Source of the DNA: Candidatus Binatia bacterium
GTDB taxonomy: Bacteria; Desulfobacterota; Binatia; UBA9968; JAJDTQ01
Length of the DNA stretch: 36,577 bases
Direction: 5' to 3'
NCBI GenBank assembly: GCA_022824205.1
Contig: JAJEAI010000160.1
Span: 1 to 36,577 of the forward strand
Part shown: positions 23,174-31,833 of the stretch, piece after piece
Layout: every line of letters starts with the position of its first letter
Position numbering within the stretch: the stretch's first letter is position 1
Notes under the pieces: model-generated
What the model was told of the DNA's origin: nothing
Database searches by the model: none
What the model saw: the letters and a program-made list of their open reading frames with translations, nothing else
Translations under genes and position numbers: made by a program

Positions 23174-23944
23174 GTGAGTGACGACAACAAGATCGTAACC
23201 GGGTTGGGCAAGGCCGAACTGCATCGCGTCCTGGTCCGCAACATCGACCTGACCCAGGACATCCTGGGCAAGCTCAGCTTCGGCCAGATGACCTTCCTGA
23301 TGCTGGTGGGGCGCCTGCCCAGCGAGGACGAGGGGCGCATGACCGACGCGATGCTGAACGTGCTCGTGGAGCACGGCATGGTGGGCAACGTGGTGGCGGC
23401 GCGCCTCACCGTGTCCACCGCGCCGGAGGCCATCCAGGGAGCCGTGGCCGCGGCCCTGCTGGGCGCCGGCAGCGTGCACCTGGGCTCGTCCGAGTACTGC
23501 GCCAAGATGCTGCAGGACGCGCTGCCGCTGGACGGCGGCGACACCGACCTGGCCGCGCTGGCCCGGTCCGTGGTGGAAGACTTCTCCACCCGCAAGCAGC
23601 GCATCGCGGGCATCGGCCACGCCACCCATTCCGAGGGCGACCCCCGCGCCGACAAGCTGTACGAGATCGCCGCCGAGACCGGCGTGCGCGGGCGCTACTG
23701 CGAGTTCCTGGAAGAGATCAGGAAGGCCGCGGAAGCGCGCCACAAGCGCGGCCTGCCCATCAACGTCACCGGCGCCATCGCCGCCATCTCCTCGGACATG
23801 GGGCTCCAGTGGCAGATGGCCAAGGCCTTCGCGCTCATCGGCCGCACCCTGGGCGCCATGGCCCACATCGGCGAAGAGCTCAAGAACCCCATGCACCGGC
23901 GCATCAGCAACCTGGTACGTTCCAACCTGTCCTACGAGCCGTAG
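23174..23944 (+). CDS. Citrate-synthase-fold protein, citryl-CoA-lyase-like
   Basis: This 256-residue protein corresponds to the small-domain-plus-core form seen in citryl-CoA lyase and the C-terminus of ATP-citrate lyase. The two citrate-synthase histidines are present: His102 (SVHLGSSEYC) and His149 (GIGHATHSEGDPRAD). The third catalytic residue, an Asp in the NVD motif, is replaced: the sequence reads I-N-V-T-G with Thr199. The Arg after the second His (GHR) is also absent. The fold is therefore certain, but cleavage of citryl-CoA is not; it may act on another acyl-CoA or alpha-hydroxy acid. The GTG at 23174 has AAGGAGG five bases upstream. It follows the binding-protein gene on the same strand. 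Confidence 0.78.
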   Translation: MSDDNKIVTGLGKAELHRVLVRNIDLTQDILGKLSFGQMTFLMLVGRLPSEDEGRMTDAMLNVLVEHGMVGNVVAARLTVSTAPEAIQGAVAAALLGAGSVHLGSSEYCAKMLQDALPLDGGDTDLAALARSVVEDFSTRKQRIAGIGHATHSEGDPRADKLYEIAAETGVRGRYCEFLEEIRKAAEARHKRGLPINVTGAIAAISSDMGLQWQMAKAFALIGRTLGAMAHIGEELKNPMHRRISNLVRSNLSYEP

Positions 23945-23965
23945 GGGCGGACCGCAGCGCCCCCC

Positions 23966-24156
23966 CGCAGAACGTCCTTCCCGCTTTCGCGGGGAAGACC
24001 CATGTCCGCTTGCAGCCGACACAAAGGGGGGATGACAATGGGGCGCCGGCCCCCAATGAGTCATTCCCGCGGAAGCGGGAATCCAGGGGTGGTGGGTGTG
24101 GCGGCCTCATTGCCTGGCCCCGCCCCGCCTGGATTCCCGCTTCCGCGGGAATGACT
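23966..24156. repeat. Palindromic repeat copy 7, with an extra decayed arm and shared block
   Basis: A decayed arm (CGTCCTTCCCGCTTTCGCGG) lies at about 23970. The block 24015-24060 is nearly identical in inverse orientation to 13062-13107. The hairpin pair is 24060-24155. The repeat fills the whole 241-base gap between convergent genes. Confidence 0.8.
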
Positions 24157-24185
24157 CGTTGGGGTGTAGCGGGATTCCGTACGCT

Positions 24186-26615
24186 TCACTCCAGCGCCCC
24201 GTCCTCCCGCAGTTGCCGGATGCGCTCATCGTCGTAGCCCAGCACGTCGCGCAGGGTGCGGTCGGTGTCGCGGCCGAGGTCGGGGAAGGCCCAGTCCTGG
24301 GCCATGTCGCTCCGGGTGAAGCGGATGGGGAGGCAGGGCAGGGTGAGGCGCCCGAAGCGCGGGTTGTCGTGGGTGCCGAGGAAACCGCGGGCCTGGAGGT
24401 GCGGGTCGTTCATCACCAGGTCGGCGCCGTTCTGCACCGCTCCGCACGGGATCCCTTCCGCCTGCAACCGCCGCATGACGTCGTGGCAATCGCGCGTCCG
24501 GGTCCATTCCTCGATGACGGCGTCCAGTTCGGCGCGGTTGCGGACGCGGTCCTCGACGTTCTGGAACCGCGGGTCGCCGGGCAGCTCCGGCCGCCCGATG
24601 GCGGCGGCCAGCCTGTCCCACTGCGCGTCGTCCTCGGTGGCGATGACGCACCAGCGGTCGTCGCCCCGACAGGCGTAGATCCCGTACGGCGCGTGGTAGG
24701 GGGACCGGTTGCCCACGGCCATGGGCTCGGTGTCGGTGTTGGCGGCCTGGATCATGGCGGTGCCGATGAGGTACGCGGCGGCCTCCGCCTGGGCCATGTC
24801 CATGGCCATTCCCCGGCCGGTGCGCCGGCGGTAGAGCGTCACCGCCACGGACAGGATCGCCGCCATGACCCCGGACACGTAGTCCGGCAGCACGGTGCCG
24901 GACCCCACCGGAGGACTCACCTCCGCGGACTCGTTCCACAACCAGGTGAACCCGGTGAAGCCCGTGATGATGGTGCCCAGGGTCAAGGAGTCCTTCTTGG
25001 GCCCGGTGGCACCGAGCCCGGGCATCCGCAAGGTGACGATGTCGGGCTTGATCTCCACCAGGTGATCGTAGTCGAGTTCCAGACCCGGCATGACCCGAGC
25101 CGCGAAGTTGTCCAGCACCAAGTCGCAGTGTTGGGCCAGCTCCCGGATAAGGCCGGGCCCCTCGGGATGCTTGAGGTTCACCGTGACGGAGCGCTTGTTG
25201 CGGTTGAACTCCAGGAAACGGGGCGAGGCGTTGGGGTCGTCCCCGGTGCCGAAGAAGCGGAAGGGATCGAGCCCGCCCTTGGCGGACTCCACCTTGAGCA
25301 CCTCCGCGCCCAGGTCCGCCAGCAGCATCATGCCGAAGGGACCCGCCAGCACGTGGTCGAAGCTCAGCACCCGCATGCCCTGGAGCGGCAGGCCCGGATC
25401 GTTTGCGTTCTCCTCTCCGGGAGCGGCTGCCGCGGACCCGCCGTCGTCTCCCCAATGCCGTGCCGCTGACCAGACGTTCGACTCATCCCGAGCGATGGGG
25501 CGCGGCGCCGCCACCGGTGGCCGCGACCCGCTGAACAGGCATGGAAGGGCCGGCTGGGTCAGCGAGGTCCCGTCCGGCCAGGGCACCTCCTGGACGAAGC
25601 GCCGTCCTTCCACGTGCGGGTCCCGGAGAAATCCCAGCGGCGGGTTCACGGGCAGGCACGGGATGCGGTTGGACTGGAGACGGCGGGTCAGCTCGTCCAC
25701 GGAGTGCCGCCGGGTGAACTCGCTCACCGCGGGATTGATGACGTCGGCGCGGGATCGCCGGAAGAGGTTGTTGAGGTATTCGGGCGCGTCGAACTCCTCG
25801 GGATGGCCGGGCCAGATGTCCAGGAACCTCTGCCAGTGCTGCCGGCTCACGTACATGTACACGTAGCCGTCCCGGCACGGGAATATCCTGGCCGGCGCCA
25901 CGTGCTGGTGCTGGCTGCCGGCGCGGGTGTGGGTCTCCTGCTCGTTGGCGTAGAGCCGGACCATGTGCTCCTGGGTGGCCAGGGCCTCCTGCATGGACAC
26001 GTCGATCCAGTCGCCGGCGGCCGTGCGCTCCCGGCGATGGAGGGCCGCCAAGATGCCCAGGGCCGCCACGAGGCCGCCGAAGTAGTAGGCCTGGGTCTCG
26101 GGCGGCACGCACGGGGGCTTTTCCGGATCGCCGGAGATGGACATCAGACCGCACATGGCGAACACCACGAGATCGTTATGGACGAAGCCGCTGTGGGGAC
26201 CCCACTGGCCGAAGCCGGTGATGGACGCCATGATCAGCGCGGGATGGATCTCCCTGAGCCGGTCGTAGTCGAGATCGAGTTCGGCCAGCCATCCCGGGGC
26301 GCCGCTTTCGATGAGGACGTCGGCCTCGGCCACCAGCCCGCGCAGCCGGTCCCGCCCCTCGGGCGTTTCCAGATCGAGTTCCAAGGTGCGCTTGTTGGCG
26401 TTGAGGTGGGCGAACACGAGGCTGGTCTCGCCCAGGAAAGGGGGCACGCGCCGCACCGGGTCGCCCCCGGGCGGCTCGATCTTGACGACCTCCATCCCGA
26501 GGTCGGCGAGGAAGCGCCCGCACATCTGGCCCTTGCGGTCCGTGAGGTCCAGCGCCCGGTATCCCTCCAGGAGGCGAGGGGCGCGGTCGAAGTACTTGGG
26601 TTCGTCTTTCGTCAT
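24186..26615 (-). CDS. Double-domain CaiB/BaiF (family III) CoA-transferase
   Basis: This 809-residue protein contains two complete CaiB/BaiF units in tandem, about residues 10-385 and 418-809, joined by an Ala/Gly/Asp-rich linker. Single-chain family members are about 400 residues and act as interlocked dimers, so this is a fused dimer. Both halves keep the N-terminal pattern (GRFLADLGMEVVKIEPPGGD; GMMLLADLGAEVLKVES) and a candidate active-site Asp (Asp148 in FVHNDLV; the Asp in KKDSLTLG). It moves CoA between organic acids in the cytoplasm. I chose the ATG at 26615 because the conserved sequence starts soon after; the RBS is weak. It lies 72 bases after the enoyl-CoA hydratase gene on the same strand, which suggests one CoA-ester pathway. 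Confidence 0.92.
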   Translation of the reverse strand: MTKDEPKYFDRAPRLLEGYRALDLTDRKGQMCGRFLADLGMEVVKIEPPGGDPVRRVPPFLGETSLVFAHLNANKRTLELDLETPEGRDRLRGLVAEADVLIESGAPGWLAELDLDYDRLREIHPALIMASITGFGQWGPHSGFVHNDLVVFAMCGLMSISGDPEKPPCVPPETQAYYFGGLVAALGILAALHRRERTAAGDWIDVSMQEALATQEHMVRLYANEQETHTRAGSQHQHVAPARIFPCRDGYVYMYVSRQHWQRFLDIWPGHPEEFDAPEYLNNLFRRSRADVINPAVSEFTRRHSVDELTRRLQSNRIPCLPVNPPLGFLRDPHVEGRRFVQEVPWPDGTSLTQPALPCLFSGSRPPVAAPRPIARDESNVWSAARHWGDDGGSAAAAPGEENANDPGLPLQGMRVLSFDHVLAGPFGMMLLADLGAEVLKVESAKGGLDPFRFFGTGDDPNASPRFLEFNRNKRSVTVNLKHPEGPGLIRELAQHCDLVLDNFAARVMPGLELDYDHLVEIKPDIVTLRMPGLGATGPKKDSLTLGTIITGFTGFTWLWNESAEVSPPVGSGTVLPDYVSGVMAAILSVAVTLYRRRTGRGMAMDMAQAEAAAYLIGTAMIQAANTDTEPMAVGNRSPYHAPYGIYACRGDDRWCVIATEDDAQWDRLAAAIGRPELPGDPRFQNVEDRVRNRAELDAVIEEWTRTRDCHDVMRRLQAEGIPCGAVQNGADLVMNDPHLQARGFLGTHDNPRFGRLTLPCLPIRFTRSDMAQDWAFPDLGRDTDRTLRDVLGYDDERIRQLREDGALE

Positions 26616-26687
26616 GCTGATTCTCGCCGCCGAAAGCCGGTGTCGGCCGACGGCGGCCGACACCGCGGGCGGGTCCGAGCCTCGCCC

Positions 26688-27506
26688 TTATGGTTTCTTG
26701 GCGTCGGGCTTCTCGTAGCCCACGTTGCCGCCGCCCTTCTGCGACTGAAGGTAGCCCTCCACGTCGTTCAGCGGGTTGGTGTACACGCGCATGCGGTGGG
26801 AGATGATCTCGTCCACCAGGAGTCCGCGGCTGTTGTCCAGGTCCATGGCCGTGTAGGCGGCGATCTTGGCGTGCTCCAGGGTCGCCGGGTGGCGCGTGGC
26901 GATGGTGGCGGCGAACTCGCGCACGAACGGGATCAGCTCCTTCTCGGGCAGGGTCTTGGACACCAGCCCGAGACGCTCGGCCTCGGGGCCGGCGATGTTC
27001 TCGCCGGTGAGCTGGATGTAAAACGCCTTCTTGAAGGGGATGCCGCTGCGGAAGAGGGTCGGAGTGGCGGTGGCGCCGTAGCTCCCGCGGATGATCTCGG
27101 GCATGCCGAACTGCGCCGTGTCCGCGCTGATGGCCAGGTCGTGCCCGTTCACCAGCACGAGGCCGCCGCCCAGGGCCCAGCCGTTGACCGCGGCCACGGT
27201 GACCTGCGGGGCTTGGCGCAGCAGCGTGACGATCTCCCGCGCCGAGCCGCCTTCGTAGAGCCGGCGCTTCCCCTGCCACGACGCGCGCAGGTCGTAGAGG
27301 TCCAGCCCCGAGCTGTAGGCGTTGCCCGACCCGGTGGTGACGATGCAGCGGATGTTGTCGTTCACCGACAGGGTCTTGAGGCTGTCCGCCAGCTCCGCCA
27401 AGAGCTTGCGGCTGAGCGCGTTCTTCCGCTCGGGCCGGTTGAGGGTGATCCAGGCGACGCCCGTTTCCTCGTTGATGTCCTCGATGATGGTTTCCCTTTC
27501 AGCCAC
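26688..27506 (-). CDS. Enoyl-CoA hydratase/isomerase family protein
   Basis: This 272-residue crotonase-fold protein has the oxyanion-hole segments AYSSGLDLYDL and NGWALGGGL, and an active-site Glu in FGMPEIIRGS. The second Glu of classical hydratases is replaced within GATATPTLF. The layout, including NGWALGGG and the long C-terminal tail, resembles hydroxycinnamoyl-CoA hydratase-lyases more than fatty-acid hydratases, but the substrate is not settled. The GTG at 27506 has GGAGG five bases upstream and begins the conserved sequence (VAERETIIEDI). The gene lies between the hydroxyacid dehydrogenase and the CoA-transferase on the same strand. Confidence 0.87.
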   Translation of the reverse strand: MAERETIIEDINEETGVAWITLNRPERKNALSRKLLAELADSLKTLSVNDNIRCIVTTGSGNAYSSGLDLYDLRASWQGKRRLYEGGSAREIVTLLRQAPQVTVAAVNGWALGGGLVLVNGHDLAISADTAQFGMPEIIRGSYGATATPTLFRSGIPFKKAFYIQLTGENIAGPEAERLGLVSKTLPEKELIPFVREFAATIATRHPATLEHAKIAAYTAMDLDNSRGLLVDEIISHRMRVYTNPLNDVEGYLQSQKGGGNVGYEKPDAKKP

Positions 27507-27593
27507 GGGTTCCTCCGATCTGTTCAACAGGGAGCGCGCCGGCGCGCCGCTGCCGGAGCAAGACGGCTGCGCCTTCACGCGTACGATTCACGG

Positions 27594-28619
27594 TCAACGG
27601 GCGCCGAACCGTTCCTTCCAGGAGTCGACGCACTCCGGGTTCACCACCGTCTCGGGCACCTCGCCCGCGAGCACGGTGAGAATGCTCCGGGCGGCCATGC
27701 GCTCGCCGGACACCTGGGACTGCGGGTTGGTGCCGATGATGTGCGGGGTCAGGATCAGCCGCTCGGGGTCCACCTGCCGGATGGGGTCCGGCATGGGCAG
27801 CGGCTCTTCCTCGAACACGTCCACGGCGGCCCCGGCGATGACGCCCTCGTTCAGCGCCTGCGCCAGATCGTCCTGCTTGACCACGCCCCCGCGGCACGTA
27901 TTCACGAGGTAGGCGGTGGACTTCATCTTCTTCAACTCGACCAAGGTGATGAGCCCGCGTGTCTCCCGGGTGAGGGGCGTGTGCAGGGTCACGAGGTCGG
28001 ATTCCTGGAGCACCGCGTCCAGCGACACCAGCTCCACCCCCAGGGGTTGCACCGATTCCTGGGTGATGTAGGGATCGCAGCCGATGAGCCGCATCTCCCA
28101 GGGGCCGAGGCGCTTGGCCACCTCCTTGCCCACCCGTCCCACGCCGACGATGCCCACGGTGCGGCCCACCATCAGGTTGCCGCGGTGCTCGTTGCGCTTC
28201 CAGCCGCCCTCGCGCAGGAGCGTCTGGTTGTGCACCAGCCGCTTGAACAGCATGGACATGAGCCCCACGGTGGCCTCGGCCACCCCGGTGAAGTTCTCCC
28301 GCGCCGGACTGTTGCACACCAGGATGCCCAGCTCGGTGGCCGCGTCCACGTCGATGGTCTCGTAGCCGATGGCGGCCTTGATGACGCCCCGCAGTTTCGG
28401 GCACCGGCGCATCACCGCCCCGCTGATGAAGTCCCGCTGGGCCGCCCACACGGCCTCGCTGTCGCCGATCAACTCGACCAGCTCGTCCTCGGTGTAACGG
28501 TGCTTGGGATGCTCGTCCTGGTCCTTCCCCAGCACCAGCTCGCACCCCGCCTCCTCCAGCACGTCCCGCCCCACCGACAGCTTGTGCGGCGCGGGGATAC
28601 AGACCTTGTTGCCTTGCAT
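27594..28619 (-). CDS. D-2-hydroxyacid dehydrogenase (phosphoglycerate-dehydrogenase type)
   Basis: This 341-residue protein has the D-isomer-specific dehydrogenase layout. The NAD-binding loop is GIVGVGRVGKEVA. The catalytic Arg is in NTCRGGVV, the Glu in DVFEEEP and the His in LTPHIIGTN. It interconverts a 2-hydroxyacid and a 2-oxoacid with NAD(P). The ATG at 28619 has GGAG five bases upstream; the extension to 28793 is unconserved. It is the first gene of a three-gene minus-strand set with the hydratase (87 bases on) and the CoA-transferase. Serine biosynthesis is unlikely because there is no ACT domain; a catabolic role is inferred. Confidence 0.87.
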   Translation of the reverse strand: MQGNKVCIPAPHKLSVGRDVLEEAGCELVLGKDQDEHPKHRYTEDELVELIGDSEAVWAAQRDFISGAVMRRCPKLRGVIKAAIGYETIDVDAATELGILVCNSPARENFTGVAEATVGLMSMLFKRLVHNQTLLREGGWKRNEHRGNLMVGRTVGIVGVGRVGKEVAKRLGPWEMRLIGCDPYITQESVQPLGVELVSLDAVLQESDLVTLHTPLTRETRGLITLVELKKMKSTAYLVNTCRGGVVKQDDLAQALNEGVIAGAAVDVFEEEPLPMPDPIRQVDPERLILTPHIIGTNPQSQVSGERMAARSILTVLAGEVPETVVNPECVDSWKERFGAR

Positions 28620-28998
28620 GATGACTCCGAACGTTGGCGGCCGGCGCGGAATGCCGGCCGGGAATACCAGTGCCGCGTCACGAATCAGCTCATGGATCTT
28701 TCCGGGTCCTTTGGTAGTCGGCCGCGTTTCGTGTCCCGGGCCGGCCTGGCGCCCGAGACCAAAGAGGTTTCGCCGGGCATCCTCCGCCGCCACGGACCAC
28801 GCTTGCGTGCGCCCGCCGGCATCGACTACGGTGGGCTCGACAAAGGCTCCTTGGCGCCCGGTTCGGGACGCGTTTCCCCGGCATGTCTCACAGGTACGTT
28901 TATGAGACCCGACGCCGGGGTGTCAAGGCTGGTGCGGTCCGTGGACATTGGCGCGGATGGCGACACCGGGCGCCTTTGCGGAAAGGCCTGGAATTCGC
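28620..28998. promoter_or_regulatory. Divergent spacer with a small inverted repeat
   Basis: This 379-base region lies between the divergent dehydrogenase and enolase-superfamily genes, where both promoters should be. An inverted repeat GTCTCA (28885-28890) / TGAGAC (28903-28908) with a 12-base spacer is the only operator-like sequence I see. No palindromic REP copy and no gene are present. Confidence 0.35.
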
Positions 28999-30156
28999 AT
29001 GCAGATCACCGACATCAAGACCCTGCGGCTGCGTGCGCCGCTCGATGCTCACGGGCAAGTGGAGAGTCGCACCGGCGTGCGCACCCACCGCTACGGGTTC
29101 CTCGTGCAGGTCCACACGGACGCGGGGATCACGGGCGTCGGATCCTGCTCCGGCAACGGGCTGTTGCTGGAGTCCGTCGTCGCGCACGTTCTCAAACCGC
29201 TGCTCGTGGGCATGGACCCGCTCGACATCGACGAGATCTGGGACACCGCCTATTTCCGCGCCGGCGCGCGCGCTTTCGGCTCCCGCGGGGTCGGCGTGGT
29301 GGCCCTCAGTGGGGTGGACATCGCGCTGTGGGACATCGCCGGCAAGGTGAAAGGTGTGCCGGTGTACGAGCTGTTGGGCGGCAAGCGCCGGGACCCGGTG
29401 GAGGTCTACGCCACCGCGCTCTATCCCGAGGCGACCGCGGCCGCGGTGGAGAAGGCCGAGAAGCTGGCGGAACGGGGCTTCCACGGCATCAAGATCAAGG
29501 TGGGCTTCGACCTGGCCCAGGACGTCGAGATCGTGAGCGCGGTGCGGTCGGCGCTGGGAACGGATTTTCCGCTCATGACCGACGCCAACATGGGCTACGG
29601 GCTCGACGTGGCGCTGGCCGCCGCCGGCGCGTTCGAAAAGCTCGGCATCGGCTGGCTGGAGGAACCGCTTTTCATGGAGGACGTTGCCGGCCACGCCGCG
29701 CTCAAGGCGCGCACCGGCGTCCCCGTGGCCCTGGGCGAGAACCTCCACACCCGCTTCGCCTTCGAGTCGTTCATGGCCCGGGACGCCGTCGACGTGCTCC
29801 AGCCCGACGTGGCCCGGGCCGGCGGCATCAGCGAGGTGCGTGCCATCGCCGCCGCGGCCGCCGAACGCGGTCTGCCGGTCTCCCTCCACACCTACGGCGA
29901 CGGCGTCGCCCTGGCCGCCAGCCTGCACCTGGCCGCCGCCCTGGAAAACAGCTCGGTGATGGAGTTCGACTACAACGAGAACCCGCTCCGCAGCCACCTG
30001 CTCCAGGAGCCCCTGGAACCCCGGAGCGGCTTCATGCGCCCGCCCGACGCCCCCGGCCTCGGCGTCACCCTCGATCCCGAGGCGCTCCGGCGCTACCATT
30101 TCGACGGGGGTGGGGACCTCGCGCTGTGGCGGCCGACGTTGCGCGATGCGGGTTAA
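28999..30156 (+). CDS. Mandelate racemase/muconate-lactonizing enzyme family protein (enolase superfamily, MR subgroup)
   Basis: This 385-residue protein has every MR-subgroup catalytic position: the K-x-K pair (Lys165, Lys167), metal ligands Asp195, Glu221 and Glu247, and the Asp270-His297 dyad. All except the lysines carry the same numbers as in Pseudomonas mandelate racemase, where the pair is 164/166. It abstracts a proton alpha to a carboxylate in a magnesium-dependent way, giving racemisation or dehydration of a hydroxy or sugar acid. The substrate is unassigned. The ATG at 28999 begins the capping domain; no strong RBS is seen. It is divergent from the CoA-transferase set, and the two may share substrates. 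Confidence 0.9.
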   Translation: MQITDIKTLRLRAPLDAHGQVESRTGVRTHRYGFLVQVHTDAGITGVGSCSGNGLLLESVVAHVLKPLLVGMDPLDIDEIWDTAYFRAGARAFGSRGVGVVALSGVDIALWDIAGKVKGVPVYELLGGKRRDPVEVYATALYPEATAAAVEKAEKLAERGFHGIKIKVGFDLAQDVEIVSAVRSALGTDFPLMTDANMGYGLDVALAAAGAFEKLGIGWLEEPLFMEDVAGHAALKARTGVPVALGENLHTRFAFESFMARDAVDVLQPDVARAGGISEVRAIAAAAAERGLPVSLHTYGDGVALAASLHLAAALENSSVMEFDYNENPLRSHLLQEPLEPRSGFMRPPDAPGLGVTLDPEALRRYHFDGGGDLALWRPTLRDAG

Positions 30157-30227
30157 CCTCACGGATGCTCCCGCGGAACAGGCTGTGTCAAAACTCCGTT
30201 CGGCCACGGGACGGCACGAACACCCCG

Positions 30228-30322
30228 AATCGTCATTGATAAACTCTTGTTCAATGATCTCTGGTAGTTATGGAATCCCGCTACCCCCCAATGAGTCATT
30301 CCCGCGGAAGCGGGAATCCAGG
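30228..30322. repeat. Palindromic repeat copy 8, only the left half, with conserved block
   Basis: The AT-rich block (30228-30290, containing TTGTTCAATGATCTC and AGTTATGGAATC) leads into a single arm GTCATT..GCGGGAATCCAGG at 30296-30322. The second arm is absent, and the cupin start follows 40 bases later. The flank module GCTGTGTCAAAACTCCG precedes it at 30182. Confidence 0.8.
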
Positions 30323-30361
30323 AGTTGTGGTGTTGGGGCGGTGTCTCTGGGAGAAAGTTTG

Positions 30362-30865
30362 ATGCGCGATGCCGCCTATTGGATTGAAAACCTGCGCCTC
30401 CAACCCCATCCCGAAGGCGGCTACTTCAAGGAAATCTATCGCTCCCCGGCCACCGTGCCTGGCGAGGCGCTGCCGGGCTATGACGGTCCCCGCAACCTCG
30501 CCACTTCCATTTACTTCCTCCTCCAGGACGATCAGTTCTCCGCCCTTCATCGCATCAAGCAGGACGAGCTGTGGCATTTCCACGCGGGCTCGACCCTCAC
30601 CGTGCACGTCATCGACGCCGCCGGCCGCTACGCGCCCATCCGCATGGGGCCCGACCCGGAGGCGGGCGAATGCCTGCAGGCGCTGGTTCCCGGCGGCTCC
30701 CTGTTCGGCGCCTCCATGGCGGGCGGCCGGGGCTACGCGCTGGTGGGTTGCACCTGCGTCCCGGGCTTCGACTTCGCCGATTTCGAGATGCCCTCGCGGG
30801 AAGAGCTGCTCGCGCGCTACCCGCGGCACCGCGAACTCATCCACCGGCTCACGCGTGCTTCGTAA
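30362..30865 (+). CDS. DUF985 cupin-fold protein
   Basis: This 167-residue protein matches the DUF985 (YML079w-like) cupin family: YWIENLRLQPHPEGGYFKEIYRS at the start, then ATSIYFLL, FSALHRIKQDELWHFHAGSTL, and a C-terminal GYALVGCTCVPGFDFADFEM. The fold is a beta barrel with a likely small-molecule pocket, and the function of the family is unknown. The ATG at 30362 has GGGAGA upstream and starts the family sequence; earlier in-frame codons run through the repeat and are not credible. It precedes a nitrilase-family gene by 52 bases, probably in one transcript. Confidence 0.9.
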   Translation: MRDAAYWIENLRLQPHPEGGYFKEIYRSPATVPGEALPGYDGPRNLATSIYFLLQDDQFSALHRIKQDELWHFHAGSTLTVHVIDAAGRYAPIRMGPDPEAGECLQALVPGGSLFGASMAGGRGYALVGCTCVPGFDFADFEMPSREELLARYPRHRELIHRLTRAS

Positions 30866-30917
30866 TTTCCGGTCAAAGCGCTAAGATCGAAAGGATCACA
30901 CGACGGGAGACAAGCCC

Positions 30918-31781
30918 ATGACTACCAAGCGCGAAGTACGCATCGGCTGTGTCCAGACGCCGGCCCTGGCGACCTTCGACGAGGCCATCGAGGCCGCCCG
31001 CCGCTTGGCCGGCGACGCGGTTGCGGCGGGCGCCGAGCTGGTGTGCCTGCCCGAATACTGCGGCGGTCTCGCCACCGAGAACGGCGTGGTCAAGCCGCCG
31101 GCCGCGCCGGAAGCGAGCCACCCCGTGCTGGAAGCGTTGCGCGCCTTCGCCCGCGATGCCGGTGTGTGGACACTCATCGGCTCCGTGGCCGTGGACGGAC
31201 CCGACGGCCGGCTCATCAACCGCGGTTTCCTGGTGGACGACCACGGCGACATCCGCGCCCGCTACGACAAGATCCACCTGTTCGACGTCGATCTGTCCGA
31301 AACCGAGAGCTACCGCGAGTCCGCGGTGGTCAGTCCCGGCAACCATGCGGTGGTGGCCGACACCCCCTGGGGCCGGCTGGGCATGACCACCTGCTACGAC
31401 CTGCGTTTCCCCCACCTCTATCGCGCCCTCGCCCAGGCCGGCGCGGAGGTCCTGGCGGTGCCCGCCGCGTTCACCAAGCTCACCGGACAAGCCCACTGGC
31501 ACGTGCTGAACCGCGCCCGCGCCATCGAGAACGGCGCCGTGGTGGTGGCCCCTTGCTCTGTCGGGCCCGTACCCGGCGGCGGCGCCGTCTACGGCCACTC
31601 CCTCATCGTGTCCCCCTGGGGCGAGATCCTGGCGGAGGGCGGTGAAGACATCGGCACCATCGTCGCCACCGTGGACCTGGAGACCGTCGCCGGCGTCCGC
31701 GAACGCGTCCCGAGCCTGCGGCACGACCGGCCCTTCAGCCAGCCGGCGCAGCCGGAACCGGGCCGGCGTTCAGTGGCCTGA
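30918..31781 (+). CDS. Carbon-nitrogen hydrolase, Nit1/Nit2 (omega-amidase-like) family
   Basis: This 287-residue protein has the nitrilase-superfamily triad Glu46 (CLPEYCG), Lys118 (RYDKIHLFDVD) and Cys159 (MTTCYDLRFP). The KIHLFDVD and CYDLRFP blocks are those of the Nit branch, which includes deaminated-glutathione amidase and omega-amidase. It probably hydrolyses an amide of a small dicarboxylate or a damaged metabolite in the cytosol. The ATG at 30918 has GGGAGA nearby. It lies in a plus-strand run with the DUF985 and SixA genes. Confidence 0.92.
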   Translation: MTTKREVRIGCVQTPALATFDEAIEAARRLAGDAVAAGAELVCLPEYCGGLATENGVVKPPAAPEASHPVLEALRAFARDAGVWTLIGSVAVDGPDGRLINRGFLVDDHGDIRARYDKIHLFDVDLSETESYRESAVVSPGNHAVVADTPWGRLGMTTCYDLRFPHLYRALAQAGAEVLAVPAAFTKLTGQAHWHVLNRARAIENGAVVVAPCSVGPVPGGGAVYGHSLIVSPWGEILAEGGEDIGTIVATVDLETVAGVRERVPSLRHDRPFSQPAQPEPGRRSVA

Positions 31782-31833
31782 GGCGCAGAGCATCGCGCAA
31801 ATAGCACGTTTTTGCCCAAAGGAACGCTTCCCC

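Noticed and set aside
25614..30239. 1541-codon plus-strand frame spanning several genes
   Set aside because: It crosses genes on both strands and has no domain; it is an antisense and out-of-frame shadow.
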